Positions 53,037 to 62,806 of a stretch of DNA of 64,000 nt are shown here, piece by piece. The stretch's first letter is position 1. Each line of letters begins with the position of its first letter. Position numbers and translations under genes: made by a program. A model generated the notes under the pieces. The model saw only the letters and a list, made by a program, of their open reading frames with translations, searched no databases and was not told the origin of the DNA. Source of the DNA: Cavia porcellus (lineage: Eukaryota; Chordata; Mammalia; Rodentia; Caviidae); the NCBI RefSeq assembly GCF_034190915.1, contig NW_026947507.1, forward strand, positions 28,634,001 to 28,698,000, in the 5' to 3' direction.

Positions 53037-53054
53037 TGGTGCCATGACTCGCAT
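53037..53054 (+). other. Retroviral primer-binding site, tRNA-His type
   Basis: TGGTGCCATGACTCGCAT matches the complement of the 3' end of mammalian tRNA-His except at two positions. This places the element among HERV-H-like class I retroviruses. Confidence 0.65.
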
Positions 53055-56000
53055 GGCAGAGTGAGCTGGCTCCTGGGAATACTCCCCAGTTTGAGCCCCC
53101 TGCCTAAGAACCACTTTTGTTCCTCAGGGACTGTTCACTGGCACTGCTAATCCTCATGCAACAGTGACCTTCCTCACTTCACACAGGTGAGCTGCCATCT
53201 GGGATTTCTGTTTCCGTTGCTTAGGAAGCTTGGGGCAGAAAACATACCCTGCCATCCCAGAACAGGGATACCAGTTTTCATGTTCCTTAGGCTGTATGGC
53301 TTGAGGCAAAACTGATATTTTTGTTCCCTGGGAGCCCGTCCCACACTCTTCCAGTGATTGGCCAAGGAGAATGGGTGTTGGGACTTTCCATGACACACTT
53401 CCAAAATAAGTGACTATCTCTTTTGTTAAGTGTGACCCAGGACAGCTTCCATGTTCCTTGGGAGAGAGCTAAAGCTCTTATATCCTGAGGAGAAGTTGTT
53501 CTCTCAGCTCATTTATAATTTGGTCATGGGGATCACTTCCTGTCCCCTGTAAAACAACCTTGGGACACCTGGTTCATAACCGTGCTGCTCTTGGCCTCTA
53601 GAAGGCTATAAAAACCAAAAAGCTGATCTTTTATTTATGTTTTTGTCACAAAGGTGGCAAGCTGGCAGAAATCCTTCATCTTTAGGCGTATTTCACTTTG
53701 AGGATGTGTTCTTCTCTTGCTCTGTCTAGTATAATGGCCCAAATACTTCTGGCTCGCTCTGCTCCACCAGGATCTATCCCTCCCTCCTCACCGAACCCCT
53801 TTAGATGATACATCTCCTGTCTTTATGGCTCCTCCCTGTATCTCTCATACCAAACCCCATAGACTTCTCAGCCAGAGGTTTCTGTGCCCCCTGCACTGTC
53901 CTCTCCCCCTTTCTCACCCACAGTGGCCTCTAATCCTTCCCTTAGTGTCTATCCCTAGTCTCCAACTTCCACCCCCCCTTGAGCTGTCTGTTCCATCTGA
54001 GGGTTCTTTGTCCACTTCCCCTGTGTCACCATTTTCTCCAACAGCTCACTATACATGGTCTCTGATGTTCCCACCTTCTGGCAGGCCACATGATTGTCAG
54101 CAGCCATATTGCTGCAGCTCACTTGGAGGGAAGCCACCATCTTGTGGCCATCCACCATGTGGCAGGGTGCTGCCATCTTGCGATGGGTCTCACCGTCAAT
54201 GGCCGCCCCCTTGTGGTTCCTCATGTGATCAGCAGCAGGCATCCTGCTGAGGGTCACATGATGACCAGCCACCACCTTGTGCCCCTTCACTGTGTTACCA
54301 GCAGCCACTAGGCTGCTGTGGGTCACACAGTGACCCATCAACAGCCTGCATTTCCTTGTCACATGGTGACAAGTGGCTGTTTTGTAGCCAATCATTGGGT
54401 AATTGCCCACACATGTGGCCATCTACTCCACACCTTCTCAGCTTTGATCTCTACTCCCACTTCAAAAACAGGCTGTCCCCAAGGATGCATATACCTTTCT
54501 CCCTCTCTGAGCTATCTCAGATTAGCCATAATTTAGGATCCTTTTCTGCTACTCTTATTTCAAGAGATGTCTATTAATTGATCTACAAAAAGTTTCACAC
54601 CAGTCTATTTATTATAGTTCAAATTTGCCAAATATATTTGAGTACACTCTGATTTTATAACATTTTTCAGTTCATATATCTGTTGTCTGTCCATTTGCCT
54701 GCTCTGCAAACATATGTTTCTTTCTATTTGAGCTCAACAATTTTTTTCTTCCTCTTTTACATTTTCAGATCATTTAATCAAGGTTTATTTGGGTTATAGA
54801 TTTTAAAAATATGCTTCCACCTAGGTTGCCAGCTGGTCAAAATGATGCTAAAATTGGTTAAACAAAATCCTTTGGGGTGAGGAGACATTAGACAAGACTT
54901 CAACTGATAAACAAGAAAGTGGTCACCTGGTAACTTTAACCAGCTCTTGTTCATTAATTGGAGGCTCCAATAATTTCCATAGCCTTATGAGAGGCACCTC
55001 AACTAAAGTTCATATGACTAAGACAATTCATTGTTGTTGATCTGATGGTATATTCATTCCTTCAAATATAAAATTGAGATTATTTATGATGACAAGTGTT
55101 TTCTTTTAGATCCAGATGTCTACATTTTTCTTGTGCTCCAGTGAGGAGATTCAGGTCAGACCAACATGAGGTCACCAGTCAAATGATAATTTTTAAACAA
55201 AAACTTATGTAATGCATATATGATACTTAGAGATGCTTAAATAGTGAGCAGTCCAAACAATGTCACAAATTTCTTCAGTGCTCAAATAGTAAAACACCCA
55301 TGGTTAATAAAAAAATAATAGTTCTATTTAATGTTCTATGTTAAGCTTACTGCCTCTACTGCATTGTATTGTCATCAATATTCTAGATGTTGAACAACTA
55401 AAATTAAGTGATTAATTATAAATTCCTTTTGCTGGGATCCTCCAGGTCTTTTTCAGAAAAAAAAGGTTATATGATACATATTGGGGCTATAATTAACTAC
55501 TCAACTGGTGTGAAATTACACTGTAACTGATCTCTCTCCTAAATAAAAAGGTAAAATTAATAAAACAGGCCATCCTCCAAAAATCAAATGGCATTAGACA
55601 CTCTAACAACATAAGAGATACTTATACAATTGTAAAACCTAAATGTGTGTATGACAAATAAATGACATGTCAGTTTCTAGAATTTCCTGGACCTTATCCT
55701 TATCCTCCTTATGGGAAGCCATTACTAAAGTTATAATCATAAATACCCTGTTAATTATATTATTTCACTCCTGCATAGTTACTTGATTCTTTGCCTTTGT
55801 CTCCTTTAGACTTAAAGCTATATACCTAGCCAAGATAAAAACCAGATGTCATGTGATTGTGGAAGAGACAGATAACTTCCACTGTGGACCAGATCCCAAG
55901 ATAAAAGGCTAAACTTGGCCCTCAAATCCCATAGGGAGATCTTCTTAATATGGCTTTTCATGTCTTCAACAACAGAGATAAAAATCAAATGAAAAATAAC

Positions 56001-56080
56001 AATCTCATCTTTTAGCAGTGACACTTGGAGCTCTGAGACAGGTAAACTGAGACAAGGTGGAGCTGCTTGAGCCCCTCCTA
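53055..56080 (+). mobile_element. Class I ERV leader and decayed gag region
   Basis: Sequence between the primer-binding site and the zinc-knuckle remnant. No frame is open for long. A degenerate tandem repeat lies at about 54080-54400. I recognise nothing definite in 54600-55800, which is gag remnant or later insertions. Confidence 0.45.
54080..54400. repeat. Degenerate tandem repeat of about 35-40 bp units
   Basis: Units with CAGCAGCCAT, CCATCTTG and CACATG(A/G)TGAC motifs recur about seven to eight times with heavy divergence. Open frames on both strands across it are by-products of the repeat. Confidence 0.5.
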
Positions 56081-56084
56081 GACC

Positions 56085-57440
56085 GTGCTTCAAGTATAAC
56101 AAAAAGGAAATTGGACAAGAGAGTGCCTCAACCCTGACGTTCTTCTGGGGCCTTGCCCCTATTGCAATTTCAAGGGCCATTGGAAGAGTGACTGTCCTAG
56201 CCACCAGAGAGTGGGTAATCCATTCTCTATCTCCTTGCCCTCATAAGAGATCTCATCACCATGAGATTTATTGCTGACTGATCTATTTGGACTTGCTGCC
56301 AAAGACTGACAGGGCTCTGGGTCCACAGCCCTCTATTAACGTATCCTTCTCAGAGCGCCAAGTCCCACTGGAGGTCTCCAGTAAGACATTCTCTGCACTT
56401 GTGGACATAGAGACCATGCATAGTTTCTTCTTGAGTTTTCAGGCCACTATATTAAGTCTTTAGTCTCTATAGTGGGTGTTGATGGCCAACCTATGCAGCC
56501 TTTGCAGACAGAGCTTATTCCATGCAGGGTTCCAGGCTCCTTTCTTCTCTGGTTGACCCCATAGTTTGAAACATCTCATCCCACCTGCGCTACCCATGCT
56601 ATGCCTATTTTAATTTGTCTCAGGGATCCTTCAGTTTTTCTTTGCATTCCCCAATATCTCATAGCTTCCAAACATTTACAGGGACTTAAACCTATAATTA
56701 AGCACCTTTTCAACAATGGCTTTCTTAAACCTATCCATTCACCCTGTGATGCTCCCATTCTCCCAGTACTCAAGCCTGATGGGTCTTATCGTCTAGTGCA
56801 GGACCTTGGGGTAATCAATAGTGTCATTACCCCAATCCACCCAGTGGTGCCAAACCCTTATACCATGCTCTCTGGAGCTTGCTGGACTGCCATCCTGGTT
56901 CACAACACTCAAGCTAAGTGGTGTCCTTCCAGCCCTAAATGTAACCATCCTGAGTGGTCACTTTATTTTCTCTTGCCCACCCTCTGTCTCACAAAGGCCT
57001 CTTAGCCACAACTCTCAGGCTAACTCATGCTTTGCTATCCAATTTGGCTCCTAATTCCTTGTATTCTATTAATTGTCTGTTTTATAGCAGGACACTTGAC
57101 AGTCCTTTCTAAAGACTCCCACATCATACATGAAGTTCATCTTCATGTTGTTCTACATGACAACTATCTTAGTTCTCTCTACCTTCAGCTGTTTAGTCAA
57201 ATGTGACATCCCTGAGGGCCTAGGTTCTTACCTCCCTTATAGTGACACAGCCATGGCCCTCTCCACCCCTATTATTCTTTCCAGGGCAACCCCTGCACCA
57301 GAGACAAGTCCTACCTACCTACACTTTTAACTGTTACCTTTTAAGATGAGGGAATAATCACCCCTCATAACCTCACTCCTCCTAACCCCACACTTATTTT
57401 TCAGAATTCTACCTTACCGTGGTCCTGATGGAACAGCATA
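56085..57440 (+). pseudogene. Class I ERV gag-pro-pol remnant
   Basis: In order on the + strand: a nucleocapsid remnant with one intact CCHC knuckle at 56154-56195 (CPYCNFKGHWKSDC) and a frameshifted one before it. Next is a protease-like stretch (FSALVDIETMHSFF, about 56393-56434) in which the catalytic motif is lost. Then, at about 56707-56880, a reverse-transcriptase fragment containing DAPILPVLKPDGSYRLVQDL. Large parts of protease and pol between them are deleted. What follows to 57440 is probably later pol or env, but I cannot place it. The element is non-functional and older than the neighbouring provirus. Confidence 0.75.
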
Positions 57441-57631
57441 TTTAAATCAAAGGCACCTTCCTTTTACCTGCCCTGGGTCCTTAAATATGATAGTGGCGCC
57501 TTGCTCTTTGTTTTTCCAGTCTAAGATGCAGGTATTGACCAATGATGAAGTTGTACTGACTTAAACTGTCGATGTCGCTCCCGGCCTGCAGGAAGAACAC
57601 GCGACAGATTTTGATAGTGTGTAACCTTGCC

Positions 57632-57637
57632 TTTATT
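57632..57637 (-). terminator. Provirus poly(A) signal
   Basis: AATAAA on the - strand, in the LTR downstream of the TATA box. It would define the end of R about 20 to 30 bases later. Confidence 0.8.
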
Positions 57638-57747
57638 TGTCTCCACGTGGGCCCCGCGAGGCCTCCTCTCTGCCACCAGCCCTTTCTCGCCGGTGGACTT
57701 TCTCTATCCCTCTTTGTGCTTCCTCTCGTGGCGGGAAAGGCATTCAC

Positions 57748-57754
57748 TTTTATA
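57748..57754 (-). promoter_or_regulatory. Provirus LTR TATA box
   Basis: TATAAAA on the - strand, with an upstream ATTGG (reverse CCAAT) about 12-20 bases away. This is the layout of a retroviral U3 core promoter. Confidence 0.8.
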
Positions 57755-57995
57755 GGGCAACAGTAGCCAATCAGTTTAAAGCGCGCGATGCGGGCTGACT
57801 GGCTAACATCAGCTGTTGCTAGGCAGACTATCTTACAGAGCGGGTTGTTTAAGTCGCCAGCACAATCAGGGGGCAGGAAGCAGGCGCCAACTTGACTCAC
57901 TCGATGGGAGGGGCAATCTAGCTCAGGCTCCGCTCCCACCCACAGGCCCTACGTCCGCCAAGTAAGGCGACCGGTGTAGGCCGAGGCTCCCAACA

Positions 57996-58009
57996 TCTCC
58001 CCCTATTTT
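57996..58009 (-). other. Polypurine tract
   Basis: AAAATAGGGGGAGA on the - strand directly precedes the TG that opens the LTR. It is the primer site for plus-strand DNA synthesis. Confidence 0.85.
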
Positions 58010-58288
58010 ATTTACTTTGAATGAATGTATGCATCGCAGCCCGCCCTGGATCGAGTGCAGAGGCTTATGCCCTGTGTTGAGGCCCACCGTAGGCCCTTGG
58101 CTTGGACCCTGGTCGGCCGTCCCCGGGTCCACCAAGGCCTTGAGACCCTCGTCCTTTTTCCAGGGCCAGGAGTGAACTGGACGGAACCTGGATGCACATA
58201 GGCATGCACTCATGCCCCTCCGTGCGATCCCCTTGGAGAGACATCTAGATCTGGGCAGATTCTAGTAATCCAGCGGCTTTCGTGCAGT

Positions 58289-58365
58289 ATGGGGTAGGGC
58301 CTGGCTTAGGTCGAGTCGTGCTGGGGAGGCACGCTCTTACCCGTCATTGACTCACCTACCCTGCT
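58289..58365 (-). promoter_or_regulatory. CTE-like RNA export element
   Basis: Between env and the polypurine tract the - strand carries AATGACGGGTAAGAG (58334-58348) and GACCTAAGCCAGG (58300-58312). They flank a short hairpin CGTGC-CTCCCCA-GCACG, and outer GGGTAG/CTACCC arms can pair. The two blocks resemble the two sides of the NXF1/TAP-binding internal loop in the constitutive transport element of type D retroviruses, and the position is the same. Only one loop is evident, where the known element has two. Confidence 0.65.
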
Positions 58366-58407
58366 GTGTAGTGTCAATAGGGAAGGAGTGCGGAAGACCC
58401 GCCACAT

Positions 58408-60258
58408 CTAGACCCGGTCGTAGGCCAGTCGAGCGAGCCATGCGTAAGCCTGGGGGTCATTGTGCCCATCACGGGCTGCTGCCAGGGCCGCATGGGCAAC
58501 CAGGCGTACTTGACGCCGGGCCGCTGCAAGGCGCCCATTAATAAATGATGTGACCCATCGGAGCAAGCATGGTCCTATAAGTAAGAGCAGAAGCAAGGAG
58601 CACAGGGGACCTAACAATGGTAAAATATAGGGGAGCAAGCCATTCCAGGCTCCCCAAAAGGGGTTGTCTTGTAGTTCTTTTCTTCTCTTTTCTAGGTCTT
58701 CTTGCAGTTTTTTTAATCGGTCTCGAACGATTCCGGACTTGTTGGCATAAAAGCAGCATCTTTCCTGTAAGGCAATACAGATACCTCCCCTCTCTACAGT
58801 GAGTAGATCTAGGCCCCTTCTATTCTGTAGAACAATTTGATCTTGTATCTCCTGAAGGGTTCTCTCAACTATAGACATGTCTTCTATCAATTGCTTGGAT
58901 AACTGAGTATATTTGGTTAATGAAACTCCTAGGCCCGCAGTCCCGGCGGCCAGGGCTCCAGTTATCCCCAGACCAGCCAAGAGAGGTAAAATCAGTACAT
59001 CTCTCTTATGTCTTTTTATAAAGGTGTCCACAGCTGGGATGGGCATGGGTTGGTCCCCAGGGACAATACCAATGTCAGGCAACAAGTAAGCTAGGCCACA
59101 TAGGCCGGTCCAATTACTGGGCAGGTAGGTATAAGCATGACCATTGCCGCAAGCAAATACTTTGCCAAAGGGGGCACATAGCGGCGAGCTACTACTTACA
59201 TTGGTTATGGACTCACACGAGGCGACTGCCAGCGTTCCAACAACAATATCATAACTATTATTTTGTGGGTACTTTTGGAAACAGGATGCATTAAACTGTC
59301 CCATAAACTGGACCCGAAATGGAGGCCCATGTGAGCAATTATAGGGTGTGCTATAATTGTAAGGTTCACTTTCATAGTCTCTAAACGGCATGGCTAGCGG
59401 CCATGATTCTCCCATCATCATACACAGCCAACAATCGGAGGCCAGCCCTGGGTCAGTAAGATTGAGTGCTTTGTGGGTAGCCTCTAATATGGATTCAGTA
59501 GCGGGGTCAAGGTTAATGCCTCGGGATTTTGGGCGTAGGAGTGGATGGTAATTGACTTCAGGGAACGGATTTAATTGTTCCCATCGCTCGATGACCTGTT
59601 CCTGCCGGTACTGGTCTTGGACCCCTCCACCGTCAGAGATGTGAACGGGAGCGGTCATAGACCAACAGACCGTTTCTCCAACCTCTCCATTACAACCCGA
59701 CTGCATGAATGGAGAACTGCCTACAGCAGCGGGAATATGGTTAGGGGCAACAGGGCTTTTAGTTGTAGTTAGCGTTGCCATCCAATAGGTTGTACTCTTA
59801 AGTTTGCATTGTTTTGTCTCTGCATAGCATGTAACATGCATGGATTCCTCAAACTTAGTGCAGGGACATGTGGCGAGATCACCAGGCCCTGAGGGACTCA
59901 CCTTAGGCTTAAGTATGCACTGATAGGATGGTTGACTAAATCCTCCTGCAGTGGAGGGGTACACAACTGAGAATGCTGTTTTATCCCCACAATCGGTCCC
60001 TGGTCCTTTTTTGGCGCTAGGTGGTATACTGCTTACCGTGCCACCTCCGCAATCGCACGGACTGCCAAGAAGGCTCGTGCGAAGATCTATTCCAGAAGCG
60101 GGGCCCCCCAGCCCCGCATGTACCATACTTATCCTGAGGAGTGCTAGGACAACGCCCCCAACGAAAAAAGCAGCCTTTTTCGGGTTTATCTGGCTGTCAG
60201 GCCTGCTGCTGGTCTCCGGCAGGACAGGATTAGTCTTCAGTCGAAGGGCTTGTCGCAC
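58408..60258 (-). CDS. env: env, intact 616-residue envelope glycoprotein frame
   Basis: ATG at 60258 overlaps the end of pol by 29 bases; the stop codon ends at 58408. A long leader with a hydrophobic stretch (about residues 30-46) serves as signal peptide. The surface subunit carries CWLC (about 276-279), the disulphide-isomerase motif of gamma-type Env, and SDGGGVQDQYR (208-218), which fits the SDGGGX2DX2R receptor-binding motif of the RDR/type D interference group. There are about eight N-glycosylation sequons. A furin-type site RHKR (416-419) is followed by a hydrophobic fusion peptide (about 420-446). An immunosuppressive-domain-like region with CX6CC lies at about 478-502, a transmembrane span at about 541-568, and a 48-residue tail ends with a YAWL tyrosine motif. 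No stop or shift is present. It could be a recent viral gene or one kept by the host; sequence alone cannot decide. Confidence 0.93.
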   Translation of the reverse strand: MRQALRLKTNPVLPETSSRPDSQINPKKAAFFVGGVVLALLRISMVHAGLGGPASGIDLRTSLLGSPCDCGGGTVSSIPPSAKKGPGTDCGDKTAFSVVYPSTAGGFSQPSYQCILKPKVSPSGPGDLATCPCTKFEESMHVTCYAETKQCKLKSTTYWMATLTTTKSPVAPNHIPAAVGSSPFMQSGCNGEVGETVCWSMTAPVHISDGGGVQDQYRQEQVIERWEQLNPFPEVNYHPLLRPKSRGINLDPATESILEATHKALNLTDPGLASDCWLCMMMGESWPLAMPFRDYESEPYNYSTPYNCSHGPPFRVQFMGQFNASCFQKYPQNNSYDIVVGTLAVASCESITNVSSSSPLCAPFGKVFACGNGHAYTYLPSNWTGLCGLAYLLPDIGIVPGDQPMPIPAVDTFIKRHKRDVLILPLLAGLGITGALAAGTAGLGVSLTKYTQLSKQLIEDMSIVERTLQEIQDQIVLQNRRGLDLLTVERGGICIALQERCCFYANKSGIVRDRLKKLQEDLEKRRKELQDNPFWGAWNGLLPYILPLLGPLCSLLLLLLIGPCLLRWVTSFINGRLAAARRQVRLVAHAALAAARDGHNDPQAYAWLARLAYDRV

Positions 60259-62800
60259 GCGTCAGTCTTTCTGGGACCCACAATGGTTCTCGTCCCGGTT
60301 CCTGCGGGAAAACACAAACCGCACCTCGGTTCCAGCTGACTACCGGATCCGGGCCCATCCATTGTCCCGTCAGGACATCTTTCCATTTTACCCATCCCTT
60401 ATTGCTAGGAGATGGATTACAATGCTCCATAGCCGGGGGGTGGTTGTTATTGTTCAGGTTTAAAAAATTGTATGTGAATAGTGCCATGGATAGCCGTGCC
60501 TTTGGGGGCAGGCCCTGGCCTACTCCCCCTTTTTGTTTACATAAGATTTCTTTGAGGCTTTTATGAGCTCTTTCAATAATTCCTTGGCCTTGAGGATTAT
60601 ATAGGATACCATGTTTTAAGTGTACTTCCATAGTCTTACAGAACTCATTGAAGGCTTTTCCTGTATAGGCTGGTCCGTTGTCTGTCTTTAATATTTTGGG
60701 CTTGCCCCACGCGGCCCAAGCCGCTAAGCAGTGATTGATCACATTAGATACCTTTTCACCTGTCTCTGTAGTTGCGAATATAATATGAGAACAGGTGTCC
60801 GTGGAGACATGGACATACTTAAGAGATCCAAATTCTGTCATGTGTGTGACATCCATTTGCCAAATATCGCCAGGGATCAACCCTCTGGGGTTAACCCCCA
60901 TTGATATGGCAGGCGTGTGTGTGGCGCATGAGCCGCACAGTCGCACGATGTCCCGCGCGTCAGCCCTGGAGATGCGGTACTGGTTGGCTAGCGTCCTGGC
61001 ATTGACATGGAATTTGTCATGGAACTGACGGGCTTGCTCTATTGGAGATAACATATTGAAAATCCATAACGGGCGAGTGGCCGCGTCAGCAGCCGCATTG
61101 CCCTGTACCATCGGCCCTGGTAGGTGTGTATGTGCTCTTATGTGAGTGATGTATATTTTGTTGTGTCTATTTATGAGCAATGTCTGGATAGACAAAAACA
61201 AGTTAGTTACTTTGGAGGTTGGTTTAATTGGGCCTGCAGTCTCAAGGACCTGCATGGCATTGACAACATATTTTGAATCAGAAACAATATTAAGGGCCCC
61301 TGGGAACTTCTCGAGGACGGTTTGTATAATTTGTAACTCCACCACCTGTGGTTGATCTGGTTCAAACTGTATGTTAACTGGAGGCATGCCTGAGACCACA
61401 TAGGCCCCTATCCCGGTTTTTGACCCATCAGTATAGACTGTTGTTGCAGGAGTAAGGGGTGCAGGGGCGGTGATTTTTGGAAATATCACCGGATGTTGAG
61501 TAATAAACTGTAGTATAGGGTCCTTAGGGAATTGATTGTCTATCTCCCCAAGAAATACACATCTCAGGATGGCCCAAGTATCTATGCAAGCAGTCAGAAT
61601 TTTTATTTGAGAAGCGGTATAAGGCACCCGAATAGCGTGAGGCATGGAGCCAAAATGCTGGATGGCTCTACTATGTGCCTCCAGAGCCAGAGAAGCAACT
61701 GCTTCCGGGTAATGTTCAATAATCTTGGCAGGTGAAACCTTAGGGTGCACCCACAGAAGTGGTCCTTTCTGCCAAATCACTGCCGTGGGCTGGGAACTGG
61801 TCTGCAACAAGCAGACCTCAAAAGGCTGTTCTGGGTCAATTCTCTGTAATGTAGCTTTGCTTAGGGCCTCTTCTATCTTCTTTAGAGCAACTCTGGCCTC
61901 TGGGGTGAACTCTCTAGGGGAGGCAATATCCGGATCCCCTCTCAGGAGATCAAACAGGGGCTTTAAGTCCGAATTAGGGATGTGCAAGTAAGGTCTGATC
62001 CAATTTATATCTCCCAGTAACTTTTGCATGTCATTTAGGGTTGTAAGATTATCTGTTCTGATGGTTACCTTCTGTGGAGAAATCGATGTAGGGGAGACTT
62101 TGGTACCCAAGTAAGTCACTATGTCTCCTCCTTGAATCTTGTCAGGGGCAATATGTAAATTAGCCTTTCTCAGGGCCTTGACCAGTTGGCCTAGCATATC
62201 CTCTAACCTATTTATGTCCTTCGCACTGATCAGCAGATCATCCATGTAATGAATGCACCTAACTCTGGGGAAGGCTTTGCGTAGGGGGGCCAGTAGGGAA
62301 TCAAGGTAAATCTGACACATAGTGGGACTGTTGGCCATACCTTGGGGCAGCGTTATCCACTCGTATCTGAGATCAGGGCTTTCTTGGTTAATGGTGGGTA
62401 AGGTAAAGGCGAACCTATGGGTGTCCTCTGGATGCAGGGGGATTGAGAAGAAACAGTCTCTAAGATCTATAACATAAACTGGCCAGGACTGAGGGATGGC
62501 TGAGAGAGCTGGCAGCCCCCTCTGGACCGCCCCCAGGGGCTGCATCTGCGCGTTGACCGCCCTTAGATCATGGAGCAGCCTCCACTTACCTGATTTCTTT
62601 CTAATAACAAAAACAGGGGTATTCCAAGGGGAGGTTGATGGCTTTATGTGCCCTGCCTGAAGCTGGGTTTTGACTATCTCGGTTAACGCTAAAAGCTTCT
62701 CCTTGGGTAGGGGCCACTGAGGTACCCAAACCGGATTCAGGGACTTTCAAGTGATCTTAATTGGAGTAGGCAGGAGAACTTCCTCAGCGGCCCCTAGGAA
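60230..62800 (-). pseudogene. pol: pol (RT, RNase H, integrase) with one early stop
   Basis: Entered by a -1 shift near 62800. The frame meets TGA at 62747-62749, only 17 codons in, and is then open for 838 codons to 60230. Counted from the first in-frame Met at 62545, it shows the RT catalytic VIDLRD (Asp about 27), LPQG (about 66) and YMDD (about 100). RNase H acidic residues follow in TDGS (about 372), VELQ, SDSKY and AAAD. Integrase comes next, with an HX3H...CX2C zinc site (about 508-539) and a D,D35E triad (WQMD, TDNG, IIERAH). A basic, SH3-like C-terminus closes it. All catalytic motifs look intact; the single stop is the only damage I see. The gene order and fused RT-RNase H-integrase fit a betaretrovirus. 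Confidence 0.9.
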
Positions 62801-62806
62801 AAACCC
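62794..62806 (-). promoter_or_regulatory. Candidate pro-pol -1 frameshift site
   Basis: G GGT TTT (62806-62800) fits the X XXY YYZ slippery pattern in the pro frame and lies one codon before the pro stop TAG. The -1 frame leads directly into pol. No strong downstream hairpin was obvious by eye. Confidence 0.65.

Larger units (their letters stand above)
57567..57995 (-). repeat. Provirus 3' LTR, 429 bp
   Basis: On the - strand the LTR starts TGTTGGGAGCC immediately after the polypurine tract and ends GACATCGACA. The start and the end region (GTGTTCTTCCTG...GGCCGGG) resemble betaretroviral/IAP LTRs. It contains a CCAAT box (reverse ATTGG near 57766-57770), a TATA box TATAAAA (57748-57754) and an AATAAA poly(A) signal (57632-57637). 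The host flank at 57561-57566 reads TTAAAC on +; the matching duplication would be past the window. Confidence 0.85.

Noticed and set aside
53955..54422. 155-codon antisense open frame, with overlapping + strand frames
   Set aside because: It lies across a degenerate tandem repeat in an ERV leader, and the peptide merely echoes the repeat; frames are open on both strands for that reason.
57130..57330. 66-codon + strand frame with a signal-peptide-like start
   Set aside because: It could be an env leader of the class I ERV, but nothing downstream supports it and the region is decayed.
57923..58213. 96-codon - strand frame between env and the LTR
   Set aside because: GC-rich 3' UTR/LTR sequence with no motif or family resemblance. 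It runs across the polypurine tract, which fits chance rather than an accessory gene.
59951..60463. 170-codon + strand frame antisense to env and pol
   Set aside because: Shadow of two real coding frames on the other strand, with no recognisable domain.
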